DNA of 64,000 nt from Lathyrus oleraceus (GCF_024323335.1 NC_066581.1:231648539-231712538), one strand, 5' to 3'. Positions 11,990-24,464 are shown, numbered from the stretch's first letter. Program-made: numbers and translations. The notes: generated from the letters alone by a model not told the origin.

Positions 11990-12716
11990 GCAGGCACCTG
12001 TCTGAAGCCCTCCTTAAGAGGCAATGCTTGTGAATGTTTAATTTTGTGCCAAGCAGGTAAAGACCTCTTAAGAGGCAATTGGCAGATAAAAGAGATGTGT
12101 AATCCATCTCCTGCTACTCAGTGTGTCATTCACTTTGCTCACACACCATGTGTTGATGCATTGTGAATAAGAACCCAAGATCATGTTGTGTCAGTCATCT
12201 GTGGAGAAGAGTTCCTACATTCTGAACTCCCAAATTTTCTATTTGAGTCAAGCTCTCCCAGGTCAGGGATAAGAGTTGTGAGGTCTTACCCTCACTTCCC
12301 ATTTCATCTGCTTCACCCTAACTCTTAATGTTAGGGTTAAGAGCTAAAAATACCCCATTCCAGTTGGCTTGCTTTTTGCAGCCTAGCCTTGTATGAGCCC
12401 AAACTGTTTGCATATAGTGTGTGCTTGCTTTATTGTGCTTGTGTTTGTTTGACTGTGCTGTTTAGGATAGCTTGCTCCCTGTGCAAGTTAGATAGAAACC
12501 TCAACCTAGGACCATTGTGGATTACATGATAACTATTAGGCTCGAGTCTGGCTCCCTTCTAGTTTGTCATTTCCCAGTCTCTAGTTAGGTTAGAAGTTCT
12601 TTCCCTGCGTAGGGGAACTACGTCGCCCTGATCCTCATACCAGATGAGGTACGTAGGCAGGAGATGAGTTGATCTCTCCGGGCGCCCTTTGTCTTTTTCA
12701 ACCCTTTGTGTGTGTT

Positions 12717-12820
12717 GGAGTCTGACATAAGTCCAGCGATTGGCAGTTGGTTTCCTGTGTCTTGTTTGCCTGTTTGTGTGGAGTCTGACATAAGTCCAGC
12801 GATTGGCAGTCGGTTTCCTG
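12717..12820 (+). repeat. Direct duplication inside the Ogre LTR
   Basis: A block of about 42 bp (GGAGTCTGACATAAGTCCAG and onward) occurs at 12717 and again at 12779 with almost no change, a 62-bp period. No gene lies in 11995-13299; this is LTR sequence. Confidence 0.85.
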
Positions 12821-13309
12821 TTTGTGTTTTGTTTGGCGTGCGTTAGCCGAGCTACGAGTGCTCTGATTCTTCTCCGGTCAGAGAAGATACGTATGCATAG
12901 GATGCGACATCCTAGCGAGCACGTTTCCCCTGTCCCGAACTACGTCGACTCTGATGTCTGTGTATGACAGGCTACGTAGGCCCAGGATGCGATATCCTGC
13001 CGAGTTCCGTTTCTTTTGTCTTTCTATGTTTCCTTCCAGCCTTGTGCAGTGTGTGAGCAGTTTTTAGCAACCTTTCTTCCTTTCTTTTCGAGCGTGGATC
13101 CCGTCGAGTACGACAGATGCGTAGGGGTGCTAATACATTCCCTTCGCATAACCGACTCCCGATCCCATCAATCTCCGGTCGCGAAACCATGTTCTTTCCA
13201 GGTTTACTTCGAGCGTTTCCTTTCCCGCCTTTGGGATAAATAACGCACGGTGGCGGCTCTGTTGTTTCTTTTCCCGCCGGTTTTTCGCGTAATGCAACAG
13301 TAGGCGACA

Positions 13310-14590
13310 TGTTTCACCTATTCAGGCGCTAGAGGTATCTGACTCACCAGAGGTACCTAAGGCACCAACACCATCCCAAGCATCATAGGGACTTCATGAT
13401 GATGAGTGTCACCTCGAGATGATGAGGCTGCTGAGTTATGACCATCTCAGGCTGTTAAGGCTGATGAGCCAGTGCCACCTCAGGCATTTGGAAGAGGCCA
13501 TGTAGAGTTGTCACTGCTACCTCTGTACACGGACCATATTGTCAGACATATCTGGGACGAAGAGGTAAAATTAGTTGGATTCATTCTTTTAAATTTTGGT
13601 TTATTATTATATTATGAGTTTTTTACATAGATTTAATTTTTTGCATGACTGTGATCTGCTGAAGTTTATTAACCATGGGCGAAAGATTATTGGCTTGCCT
13701 CAGTCTAATGACGAGTGGTTTCAGGCTGCTTTGTCCCTATCTGGGATGAAGGACTTGTGCAAGATCGGTCATGTTACGGTCAACCACGAGATGCTTAATG
13801 CATCCGTGGAGAGATGGAAACTTGAGACATCATCATTTTATTTACTGCTTGGTGAGATGTCTATCACACCCGACAATGTGTTGTATTTACTGCATCTTAC
13901 AATTAGAGGGAAACTTCTAGATCGTGGGAGGATTAGCAAAGACGAGGCACTCGAGTTGATGGTAGACTGTTTGGGAATTGACCCATACGATGGCATGAAG
14001 GAGTTTGAGAAAATCATATGGGCTCATGCTAGGTTTGAATTCTTGAAAAAAGGTATATACATATGAGCTCCTTAGAGAAGAGCAGGCTAAAGATGATGAC
14101 GAGCAGGTAAGGCTCCATAGATCGTATGTTGTGAGACCATACCTAAGATATTTGGTTGGCATTGTGATTTTTGTAGACAAGAGTGACACTTACGTAGATG
14201 TCGTCTATATACGGTACTTCGAGGACTTCGAGCGAATCCATGAGTACAACTAGAGGGTCGCTTGTTTGGTCTACTTGTACTCGAAGTTATCAGAGGGTTG
14301 CAGGTGGAAAACGAAGCAGGTCACTAGTAGTATCACAATACTTACAGTAATATTTATCTGTCTTTTAATGTTTGTGTGTCATTTTCATTACATTTTTGCA
14401 ACGCCCTTACTGATGATTCATGTGTTCCAACACTTTTCAGGCTTGGATCCTCCAGCACTTCTCGCGCATCTCCGGTTGGTCGTGTGTATCGACTTATACT
14501 GAGGATATACCGCATGCTTATGCATTGGCTCTGATCAGAGGGAACCAGGCGATAAAGCCATTTAGGATGTATCTTGACCGCTTGGTTGTC
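13310..14590 (+). pseudogene. Plant mobile domain (PMD) pseudogene, copy 1
   Basis: Encodes remnants of the aminotransferase-like plant mobile domain family. Upstream exon text lies at ~13480-13565 (acidic end before a GT at 13565). The main block, 13640-14060, includes KFINHGRKIIGLPQSNDEW and the family signature WKLETSSFYLLLGEMSITPD. It then shifts frame near 14050, continues to a stop at 14251 in place of a tryptophan, and reappears after an intron-like gap (acceptor near 14439) with AWILQHFSRISGW and TYTEDIPHA. It breaks off near 14590. PMD proteins occur as host regulators and as passengers of transposons; this copy is broken and starts directly after the Ogre LTR, so it is transposon-associated debris. 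Confidence 0.82.
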
Positions 14591-14594
14591 ATAT

Positions 14595-14735
14595 CCCATG
14601 CATCTCCGTTTAGTAAAATAGACCTTTCAGATAAGGATGCATGGGATATGTGTTAAAATATTTCAGAGATGCATCTTCTGATTAATTAACGTATTGACTT
14701 AAGACAATGTGCATCTGGAGATGCATTTTCGGAAT
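14595..14735 (+). repeat. GGAGATGCAT motif tail after PMD copy 1
   Basis: Short iterated motifs related to GGAGATGCATCTCC: CATGCATCTCCG near 14598, AGAGATGCATC near 14665 and CTGGAGATGCATTTTCGG near 14715. The same motif family flanks the other two PMD copies in this window. Confidence 0.7.
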
Positions 14736-14739
14736 TTGA

Positions 14740-15190
14740 GGGGCATTTTGGGTTTTCCATAGGGTGTTTTTTCACCCCATACGGTGAGATAAGAAATTCC
14801 CTAAATTTAACCTCACTCAAAAGAATCAAAGCTACAACATAAGTTTAAGTGACTTAAAATGGTTGAAGAATGGTTATTAATTTAAAAAGCTAACAAGCAC
14901 ACAAGAAGAAGAACTTGAGAAAGAAGTTTAAGTTACGTTCATGTAACAAATGAGTTACTTTCTCGTTTTTTTATATATTAGGCAGAAAACTTTATTGTTA
15001 TTGTTATGAGAGTCTCGTTTTTCATTTAAAATATATCTAAAATACATATTACATGTTTATCTTTATCAAATTCACACACATGTTAGCTTACTTAAACACA
15101 AAGTAACACAAGAAATCCCAAATTTTTGTTACATTAAAAATTTAGTTAATAATCACGCATTGATATCATTTTATATCTTTATGGTCATTT
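14740..15190. other. Intergenic, AT-rich, no gene seen
   Basis: No coding frame or recognised element. The first part ('tttttcaccccatacggtg') resembles text that also follows the PMD tail at 63.3 kb. Confidence 0.5.
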
Positions 15191-16500
15191 TAGGTTGAAA
15201 GATGGAAAAGCAAGCAAAATGGATCAACTGAAGAGCCAGATAGAGGAACTGACCCAACACCTAGAAGTCAAAGCCAAGCCAAACTCGCTACACGGATTTT
15301 GGCTCAACCAACGAATATGAAACAGAAGGCATGCCTAAAAAAAGTAAAATTTACAGGGCGAATTTCAGTTTGACCAACGAATTTGTGACAAAACCCTAAG
15401 GGTCGAGAACATGGAAAATTTGTTAGGCGAAGTTTCAGGTCACCTGGCGAATTTAGGGTAGCAAGGAAAATGCGGTTGAGAAAATTTAAAGCCAAAGCAA
15501 CCAAAAAAGCAAGATTTATTGGGTGAGTTATAGCTTGCTCATCCAATTGGACCAGTTTCATAAATATATATAAATAAGGAGTAAGGTCAGTTCAAATAGA
15601 TTATCCTTCTTTACATAATATTAGTTTTTGTTTGTTTATAGTTTAGTAAAACTCTCAATGAGATAGAGTTGAAGTTGTTATAATATCGAAGGTGTTGAGG
15701 TAGACCAACCTACGAATATCATATTGCCAAGGGAAGTTCTACTTCTTCACCTTCAAACTATCTATTGTCACCATGTGTAGCTAAGTTCTCTCTTGTTGGA
15801 ATTAGGTCAGTACATTATTATGTATTTTATGTGCTTGATGAGATCATGACATTATCCCCATATTAATATATCAGACATATTTGATATTTCATTTTACTCT
15901 TAAAGCCTATTATATATGTATTATGTTTGTGTAACTATGAGGTGCAAGAGGGTCTCATAGGTCTAGACCAACGGCAAATCATAGTTATTCCTTGAAAGAT
16001 ATTATCGCTTATAACATGATATGTGGATCTAGTTGACGTCTAGAGGTGTTATTAGATTTATACCTAGAGAATCATTTATCATGAGCCAAAACCTACAAAT
16101 AGATCTAGATGTTATATTCAAATATAACTTTGAAGCGTAATGATTTTGTATTGTTTATTAGAATATCATATTGTCAATAAACCATACAAATGATATTGTG
16201 GTGTTATTTTAGACATGGAATCATGTTGTTGAGAAATATATGATAATATGTATTGAAGGTTAAAATGAGCATAACTGGTCATTTGATATATATGAAATTA
16301 TAATAATTGCAACTCCTAATTCCAACACTTGTTATCTTCGTTATTTCTACTTTTCTACTTTCTTTTCTTTTAAGAAAGAAAAACCTATTTCAAACTAAAA
16401 CTCTTTTTAATAGTTAGAATTGTAATCATTACATAATATGTTCTGTATCGGAACCATAATTATGAGTAAATTAAGGTGGTGGACTCCTTGTGTGATGTTT
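15190..16500 (+). repeat. Degenerate LTR-like segment with TATA box
   Basis: At 15345-15545 the phrases GGCGAATTTCAG, GGCGAAGTTTCAGG, GGCGAATTTAGGG and GGGTGAGTTATAG recur. A strong TATA-like stretch (TATATAAATAAGG) follows near 15567. A repeated-phrase block just upstream of a TATA box is what other LTRs here show, so I infer an old LTR, possibly of an Athila/Tat element. No clear ends. Confidence 0.3.
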
Positions 16501-16568
16501 TAAGTCTCTTGAGCGGTTGAGCATGGAGTGTACCTACAATGTTAGTACTCCAATATCAAAGTCAGTAA

Positions 16569-16828
16569 TTGCATCCAAGAAGGGGTATAGTAAAGTATGA
16601 AAAGTATGTGTATCTTAAACCTTATGCAAAGGTAGTCATTGAACCTTGCTTGAAAATTTTAAATGAGTCTTCCTTTATTGGGCCGACAATGGTCCAAGAT
16701 GCTAAAGAGTGTGTAAAAATATGTGACATATGTCAGCGCCACAAAGACGTCCATAACACTCCCCCATCCGAGCTACACATATTAATATCGCCTTGACCTT
16801 TTCCATAATGGGGGATGGATATTCTTGG
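16569..16828 (+). pseudogene. Tat/Ogre-type integrase fragment
   Basis: A short frame gives an integrase zinc-binding end: the CDICQRHKD stretch followed by PPSELH and, past a frame break, the WGMDIL motif that opens the integrase core in Tat/Ogre/Athila gypsy elements. Only about 75 codons survive. It is cut off exactly where the next LTR starts at 16829. Confidence 0.7.
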
Positions 16829-17560
16829 TGTAATACCCCAAAATTTGATTAATTAATTTAATCAAATTATTCATATTTTATTTAATTAGTTGGTATTTGG
16901 TGTGCTTTTAATTAAATATTTATAGTGAGTTGTATGTGTATAAGGGGAATTGGTGGTGTGTGGTGATAACATTGGTAGGATGGTAGAAAGATTAGAATAA
17001 TTAAAACAATTAGAATTGATGGTTGTTTTTAATTATTTAATTAAAATTAATATGAAAAGAGGTTTTTGGGTGGAAAATTGGAATTAAGAGAAAATAAGGG
17101 AAATGGTGAATAAAATAAGAAGAGTTGGGCCTTATTGTAATTTTTAAGAGATTAAATTAGGGTTAAAGCTAAATAGAAAAGTCAGTGGATCCTTTGAGAA
17201 GAGAATATGTAAAAAGTTGTTGCTCTTGGGAGAAAGAGGGAGGCTAGGGCTTGGAGAGAGAGAACAAAACATCATTAATTCAGAAGTTCGCAAGAAACCT
17301 AAGGTAATGGGGGAGAAAGGGCTTTCATACGAGTGTCTAGCATGAAAGGGTAGAGAAGAGAGATCCTTACTCTTAATAGATGACTTAATATGTGTGCTTT
17401 AAGATGTTTGATTGTGATGATACAATTATATGTTGCTCAATTCATGTTAAGGTGTATTTAAATGTTATAATAAGGGTTGGGATAATGTATAAGGGTTAGG
17501 GAAAAAAGAGGATGAAGACAGTGTGTGAAAACTGGGAATTTCTGGAAATTTGAACTATAT

Positions 17561-17750
17561 CAATCGATTGACGCCTTGTGTCAATCGATTGCATGCATGT
17601 GATTTTAGAAAAAAATTGGAAACTTTAACCATGACAATCGATTAATGCAATGAATTAATCGATTGCATGCAACCAAAATGTGAAAAATTTCAAAGAAATA
17701 ATGTAAATAGATTTGATGTCAATCGATTGCGCCTTGGTCTCAATCGATTA
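17561..17750 (+). repeat. Cluster of CAATCGATTG palindromes in the old Tekay LTR
   Basis: Six copies or near-copies (17561, 17582, 17635, 17657, 17720, 17741) of a perfect 10-bp palindrome, several followed by 'catgcat' or 'atgc'. Lies 730-920 bp into the LTR, nearly the same place as the CATACGCGTATG cluster in the young Tekay. Confidence 0.85.
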
Positions 17751-18958
17751 ATGCTAGTGTAATTTTGAAAAATTGCTTAATTGTAACCTAGTATGATGTC
17801 CGATTGTTTTTGCCATAACTTTTGTTTCATAAGTTTAAATGAGGTGTGGTTTGAAGTGTTGGAAAGCTAACACGTATCACTATACCATAGTGATGAAATA
17901 AAAGGTTAGATAGGTGTTGGAAATTATGAAAAATTGTAGTTTTAATGGTTATGCACTAGTTAGCGATAACAAATAAATGATTAATCGATGTAATATAATC
18001 AACTAATGATGAATTTATGTTAAGATGATTTAACATGATTGAATGTTGTATGGTTATTCATTTTATGTGGTTATGCTTTTTGGTGATGTTATGAGGTGTG
18101 AATATGATTCATCTTGTTATGAAATGCATGATTATATGGTGATTAATTATGTATTGATGGTGTGCATTGTTGTTGTTATTGGTGGAAAGTAATTCATAAG
18201 GGGGTATTACTATTGTGTGTCAATGCGTGTTGTTTATGGTCAGAAGGGGGCCATAAACATTATTATTGTTTTTGTATTTATTTGTATAGACATGCATCAT
18301 CGTGTCATGTCGTTGAAAGATGCACATTTGCTAGTTCAGAAAGGGGACTAATGGCTTGTCTCAAGCTCATAAGGGGGGTTGGAGCTCAGAATGGGGGGGT
18401 CATTGGTTTATAAGGGGGACCTGGTTCTAGAGAGAACCAAATGTTGAGTTGGTACCACATGGATAAGTGGCACGTTGTGTCGTGAGTCGCATTACATATA
18501 TACTTGCATAGTTTTGTGAATGGGTGTGAGATAATGGTGATGTTAATTGTGTATTGGATGTATGATATGTTGTGTACTTCTCTACCTTCACATTCTTTAC
18601 ATTGTTAATATTGAAGTTGTTTCTCACCCCTTGCTTAATGGTATCCACCATGAACATCTTGCAGGTACGCATGAGTAAAGTTATTGTTGTGTGTGGAAGG
18701 TGGCTTATTGGAGTTACTCTTAGTTTTATTTATCATTTTTATCGCACATGATTTAGTGCTCTGATATTATAACATTGGGAACAGGGCGTTGTTAGTGTTT
18801 AAAAGTTTGATACTTTATTTATGAAGTTGTTATGAAATGATTTTTCCGCTGCGTGTTGTCACATGTTTTGATGAGTTTTGGATGGTGGTCGTTGGTGACA
18901 CCTTAAATAGTCGAATAAATATTTTTATATAAGCTTTGGAGTTTAGGGTGTTACATAG

Positions 18959-18970
18959 TGGTATCAGAGC
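18959..18970 (+). other. Primer binding site (tRNA-iMet), old Tekay-like element
   Basis: TGGTATCAGAGC three bases after the LTR end at 18955. Confidence 0.88.
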
Positions 18971-19085
18971 GAGTCGGTCCATCCAGCCAGGTTTTTGTCA
19001 TGTTGTTTATTCCCTAGTAGGTGACATGTGTATGAACACTATCGATGCATGTTTCTTTTAATAGCTGTTTGTTGGTGTGGAGAGT

Positions 19086-19640
19086 ATGGCTGAAAGAAGA
19101 AAAGGTCGAGCAACTGTTGATGATTTGGAAGCAATGGCTCAAGCGCTGCAGAGTCAGCAGAATCAGACTTGCGATGAGTTACGTGGATTGGGGAAGTTTT
19201 AGAGAAACAATATGCCAACCTTTAAGGTCAAATATGATCTGAAGGGTGCACATACATGGCTCAGGGATATTGAGAAGATTTCTTTAGTAATGGCTTGTAC
19301 TGAAGTTTAGAAGGTGCAGTTTCGGTACTCACATGTTGTCAAAGGAGGCCGAAGACTGATGGAATAATATGCGTCAGAGACTAGATGTTGTTGGTGTAGA
19401 GATTACTTGGGCTATGTTAAGGGATGAATTTTTAGAGAAGTAATTTCTAGAGGACGTGCACAGTAAGAAGGAGATTGAGTTCCTCGAGCTAAAGCAGGGA
19501 AATATGATAGTTGTTGAATCTGTTGCTAAGTTCGAAGAACTGGTCAAGTTTTGTCCATACTACAATGGTGTGGCTGATGAGGGGTTAAAGTGTATCAAGT
19601 TTGAAAGTGGATTTCATCCCAAGATCAAGGTAAAAAGGTA
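19086..19640 (+). pseudogene. Gag remnant of the old Tekay-like element
   Basis: ATG at 19086 opens a reading similar to the N-terminus of the young element's gag. In-frame TAG codons appear near 19200 and 19308, and the frame shifts near 19330 before gag resumes with [13 protein letters not shown] at ~19465. The knuckles, protease and polymerase are absent. Confidence 0.83.
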
Positions 19641-19644
19641 GGGG

Positions 19645-20590
19645 ATTAGGGTTGAACCTTGATGCAAACCAATTGTAATGGGAAAATCGCATGTCTCTCC
19701 ACCCTGTGTTCATACACTAATCGATACCCCTTCATGTATATCTTGGATAACTTGAATATATGAAATCCTAACCCCCAACGTAAATTGTGCTGATTGAAAA
19801 TCAAATCATAATTATTCCAAATTAGGTGTGTCAATCAATTGGTTATAAGCTCTAATCAATTGGATAATTAGATCTTTCAGGATTTTGAGCGTTCATCGTC
19901 AATGTTGGAATTTGATTTTTTTAGAGCACATGTTTAGCTTGGATGTGATATGAAAATATGTGCGCCAAGCTTCTCCAATCAAATGACAAGGTGTCAATTG
20001 ATTGGGCTTTCGTCAGTAAGCCTTTTTGGTGCATTTTGGGCCTTGTGTTGAATTTTATTGCTTTTCTACACCCCTATTCAGCCTTATATACACCTCTTTT
20101 TTATAAAACACTTAGAAACTCATATTTTTTGTTAGCAAACATAATTTATTGAGATAAGAAAAATCAAATCCACTATTTTAAATTATTAATTGAAGTTTTC
20201 CAATTATTTCAACCTTAAAATAATGTATTGCCTATATGATCAAAAGGTCTTGATAAAACTTCCCTTAAATGGAACATCAATCCTATTATGGTGTGTCCTT
20301 CTCTATGTATTGTTAGATGTGATAGTTAGTTTAAACAACGAGTTGGGCGGATCCATCACAAACATATTCACTCAACCTACTATGAGATTTAAATTCATCA
20401 CCGAGGATCATAAATGTTTAGATATCCCCAACAAAAAACTTTATTTTGATCGCCATCGTTTATATCCACTAGCATCGACTATTCTTTGATTAAAGACTTA
20501 AAATATTATATACTTGAAAGTATACTACATGAACAACTCTATTTAAAATTCATTAAGGCTTCAAGTTGCAAAGCATACCTTCAAAACATT
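19645..20590 (+). repeat. Probable degenerate LTR, plus strand
   Basis: Contains CAATTGATTG-like phrases (19831, 19852, 19994) upstream of a TATA-like CTTATATACACC near 20083, then AT-rich text. This layout matches other LTRs in the window. I found no clear ends and no second copy. A short frame at 20190-20489 resembles nothing I recognise. Confidence 0.25.
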
Positions 20591-22060
20591 AAAATTTCAC
20601 CTTTGGTACCCAAATTTTCTTGGGTCTAGGTGCGCTAGTTTTTCCATAAGGTCTAAGGTTGTTACCTTTAGACTTTTTTAGTTTATCAACACATAAAGAC
20701 TCTAAGTGTCCTAATTTATTACGGTATGTGCATTTATAAACTAGACGATTCTTTTTCTTATGATCTAAACCTTTACTAGATTTTTTATCTGTTTTCTATC
20801 TATTTTGCATTTATAAACTGGACGATTATTTTTCTTACGATTCTTTTGACTTGATAATATCAAGGCAAAGTTATCTTTACCCTTGGTAAATTTACCTAGG
20901 GTTTCATGTATTTTTATTACTTCCTTTTTCAAAAATACACAAGTGTAACATGATTCTCTTAAGTTTCTAATATTAGTTATTTCTAAATTAAGCGATTTAT
21001 TGTTTTCTTCAAAAAACCCTAATTACTCATTAAGGTCTAAGTTTCATTTTTTAAGTTTATCATTTTCTTCAACCAAATTAGCACTGATTTTAAACAATTT
21101 CTTATACGATGGTTTATTTATCTCATTATCAGCTTCCTCGTATGATGCCTTTAAGCAAATGTCATAGTCTTTGTTTGAAGAGGATTCTTTTATAGTTCTC
21201 CTCGAGGATGATCCTTATTTAAATGTTTTGTCTTTTCTTCTTCTTTTGGAAGATTCCACTGGACAATACTTCTTCACAACCTCTTACACATGAGGTTCAT
21301 CCATTCTATGTTGAATCTTTTGAAGAACGTTCAACTATTGAATATGTTCTTTTGAATGAATCCATGTGAATAGTTAGATAGAAGTTTTATGAAGTGGATG
21401 ATTCTTCAGTTCTTGAGCTTGCACCTTCATCTTTAAGTAATTTAACTATTTCTTTCAATTTTTCTTATGGCATCCTCCTTGAATTTTTTCTGAATTTAAT
21501 GAAGGCTCCCATCTTTCAATTTAAGGATTTGATTAAACTTCCAATTCTTAACGTTTAGATATTGGTTAGTGACAAATGTCCAATATAATCTCTAATATTT
21601 CTAAATTTTGAAAAATATTTATGAGTAATATATTCATTTTCTTCACCTCATGTGTTCATCTCCTCTTGTTCGATACTTGGAGAAACTTCATATATCATTT
21701 CAAGAGTATCCCACATTTCCTCAACGGTTTTGTAATTGTGAACATAAATAAGTTTACTTTCATCTAAGGACATTACTATAAGACTCTTGGTTTTGAAATC
21801 TATTTAAAAATTTCTCTTCTCCTATTTAGTCTAAAGGACAATGGGTTTATCTACTACTTTACCATTTACGAACCGTTAATTAAAGTTTCATATAGTTCTA
21901 AGTTAATACTTTGAATAAAAAAAATCCTAAATCTAACTTTCCACAGGCCAAACCTAATATTATTAAAAGGTGGAGGTGTGTTTAGAAAATATCTCTTGTT
22001 GGAAGTCATCTTCCTCTTGAGACGATTAGTCCTTAAATAGGAGTTAGGCTCTGATGCCAC
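20590..22060 (-). pseudogene. Ty1/copia gag remnant, minus strand
   Basis: Reading from 22060 downwards, the first ~65 codons carry the copia gag entry motif (PPPFNNIRFGLWKVRFRIF). After many breaks, a single zinc knuckle appears near 20720-20750 (C-T-Y-R-N-K-x-G-H-L-E-S-L-C, with the second Cys changed to Arg) followed by KKIWVPK near 20605. The primer site and LTR lie just upstream. Protease and polymerase are missing, so this is a 5' end only. Confidence 0.72.
22048..22059 (-). other. Primer binding site of the minus-strand copia remnant
   Basis: Plus strand GCTCTGATGCCA, i.e. TGGCATCAGAGC on the minus strand, an initiator-Met variant, two bases from the LTR edge at 22062. Confidence 0.78.
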
Positions 22061-22061
22061 T

Positions 22062-23483
22062 TGTTAGACATATGACTCCATACACAAAATGGGAATGAAT
22101 TGTTCATAAAAATGATAATTTGAAAAACTTTTAATCATTTTCAGAGTTCAAAATCATTTCAAAAGATTTTAGAAACAAGTTGTGGAAATTAAAGGTGCGG
22201 AAAGTAAAATGTGGAAACTAAAAGTTAAGGGAAGAAAGAAGACACCGAGAATTATATAGGTTCAGTCAAGAAGACTTAGTCTTGCCCTCAATATTTGATC
22301 TTGAGAGTATCCAATAAACTTAAGAGCTTTTAGTAGATTGAATTTTCGAACCCCTTTATACAAGGAAAATGAAGTTTTTGGCTAATTTCCAACCAAAAAG
22401 TATATATCGGAGAGAAACGGTTAGTCTTCCATCCAAACAGCAAGTTGAAGCGGTTAGACTTCTTTCTAAACAGCGATTTCAAACGGTTAGTCCTCAAGTT
22501 GGTCATAGATTTTACATGGGCTTATCTCAAACCAAGGATAACTTTTAATCCGGGTTAAGCTCGCAAATCGAATTATGATTTTTGTGGGCTAACCATGAAC
22601 CTAAGAGATTTTATATCGGGCTTATCTTCAACCTTAGTAAGCTTTTAGTTCAGACTAAGCTTACAAATCGAACCGATATTTTACACAGTATAACCATGAA
22701 GCAAATTGAGATTTTATATCGGGTTGATCCCAAACCTTTGTGAGCTTTTAACATGGGTTCAACTTGAACAAAACGGTGACTTAGTAACTAAATCCTCAAA
22801 TCAAGCTTTTAACGGGTTTAGATTTGAACACAAACAAATGATTCCTAAATGATTAATTATTCAACCAAGATAAAAATAAATATTCCTTGGTGAATTTACA
22901 ATTGCTATCCTTCCAGAATTACACAAATGCCTCACTTGCAAAAGACCTTTCTCAAAAGCTCTACGACTAAATTCCTAAGTGAGAGAAAATGAGAAAAATA
23001 TTTTTAGCGATAGTGGAGAGTGAGGTAGGAGAACTCACGATTATGGATGTGAAAATATGAGGGAAGGAAACTATATTTATAAGCTAGAGGTTGACACAAA
23101 AAAGGAAAAAAAACTTGTGGCCAACATTGATTAGATAATCGATTGGCATAATCCACCAATTAACTGATTGGCCTAAAAACAATCGTTTAGTAAGTTTTTA
23201 AAGGTAAAAAAAGATATATATTTGTTACCATTCATTAAGACACCTTAAAATTTTAGGGCATATTTTTACACTAACCAAATTGATTGGGTCTAAGTGTCAA
23301 TCGATTGGCCAGTAGAAAAAATTCCCCATAACTTTTCTAACAATTGTTAATTCATCTGGCATAAACTCAAGACATTTTTAGAAATATTTTCTTGAAAAAA
23401 AATAGGTTATAAAACTCGAGTGTGTGTGTATGCGTGTGATCAGTGCATTTTCATGCACATTCTTTCACTATTATATTTCAACA
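22062..23483 (-). repeat. 5' LTR of the minus-strand copia remnant
   Basis: About 1,422 bp; on the minus strand it begins TGTTGAAATAT and ends TCTAACA next to the primer site. A minus-strand TATA box (CTTATAAATATAG) is at about 23066-23078. Phrases like AATCGATTGG and GTCAATCGATTGG recur at 23135-23310, upstream of the TATA in transcription sense, and a separate 'cggttagtcttcc' phrase recurs at 22430-22495. Outer boundary is by TG/CA ends only. Confidence 0.6.
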
Positions 23484-24460
23484 ATTCTATAGTGTCTTTT
23501 TTTATTTCTACTATTTTAATGTGTTTCCTTAGCTTAGTTTATTGTTACATTTATTTTAATTTCGTATGATATTTTCTGAATAAACAACTATTTACACCCT
23601 CTCACTTTGCAGGTCATAACTTGGGCTACAAAAATCTGATTGATGTGTTCTAATATATGTTAGAAATCTAAGAGGATAAACTATAAATTTTGTGTTAAAC
23701 TCATAAGCAAATACAAAGTGAATAATGGTCGAATAATTCATTTTATCTCCAGACTTAGTAAAATAAGTTTTGGGCCAAATTTTATGTTTTTCGGGTCAGA
23801 TGTTATTAGGGCCCGGTTTTCTTTATTAGATATTTAAGATAAACTCAAAATTAGAAATGGTAGATAATTTTTAGGAATTAGAGAGAGCATTATGATTACA
23901 TGGTTGACTAAACTTTAAGGTTAATCTGTTGTTTCAGAATTTCATCAAGACTTTGAGGTTATTATATTATCAATTTTTATCCAATTCCTTTCAACCCTAT
24001 TTTGTGTATTCTTGTTTGATTAATATCATGTTGCATAGAATAAGATTGATTAAATTTGATCAATGCATGTTCCTTAACTTCACGTATTAACTTAGCTTTT
24101 TCGTTAATTTCGCCCGATCTTAAGTTGTCATTCTTAATGCGGCAAATTGGAATATAATTTACATAGTTTTGATCACGCTTGTTAATTGATACTATAATCA
24201 AATAGGAAATGAAATTGCTTAAGAAATTGGTGATATAATAACCGATAATAAGTCTGAAATTACCGAACTAGTTGATTAATCCATTAATCATAATTGTAAT
24301 CGTTTTCTTTATTTTCAATTGTCTGAAAACTTAAACCATCTTTTTCGTTTATTTTCTTTGGTTAAATTAGCTTAGAGTCCTTGTGATACGACTCGAGTGT
24401 CGCTTCTTTATACTACATTTTTAATAACTCTTTTTTGACTCATGTGCGACAACTGATCAA
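23484..24460. other. AT-rich retroelement-like debris, no gene
   Basis: No coding frame. Text near 24370-24420 ('gagtccttgtgatacgactc') resembles the region at the 3' end of Athila-type LTRs, which I can only suggest. Confidence 0.3.
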
Positions 24461-24464
24461 ATTG

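Larger units (their letters stand above)
624..13299 (+). mobile_element. Ogre-like (Ty3/gypsy, Tat lineage) 3' LTR, interrupted
   Basis: The LTR begins TGTAGC at 624 and ends GCAACA at 13299, giving short inverted ends. Removing the nested element and its duplicated target (3602-11994) leaves about 4.28 kb, a size typical of Ogre LTRs. The right part holds the GC-richer 'cgcacggtggcggctctg' and 'ttttcgcgtaatgcaaca' text that I associate with Ogre LTR ends. The 5 bp before 624 (GCAGC) and after 13299 (GTAGG) differ, which fits the 3' LTR of a longer element rather than a solo LTR. Lineage assignment is from recognition of family text and from the tandem-repeat UTR. No coding sequence of this element is in the window. 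Confidence 0.65.
16829..19640 (+). mobile_element. Truncated, old Tekay-like gypsy element (5' LTR + gag)
   Basis: A 2,127-bp LTR (16829-18955; TGTAATACC...GGTGTTACA) followed by an initiator-Met primer site at 18959-18970 and a badly damaged gag from 19086. LTR ends, primer-site spacing and gag text resemble the intact Tekay at 3602. The element breaks off near 19640; no second LTR was found. It inserted into, or recombined with, the integrase fragment immediately to its left. Confidence 0.85.

Noticed and set aside
624..13299. Ogre LTR as a solo LTR
   Set aside because: Flanking 5-mers differ, and a polypurine tract with a 3' UTR array precedes it, so it is the 3' LTR of a longer element.
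12972..13310. Minus-strand 112-codon frame
   Set aside because: Lies across the GC-richer end of the Ogre LTR and has no domain; composition effect.
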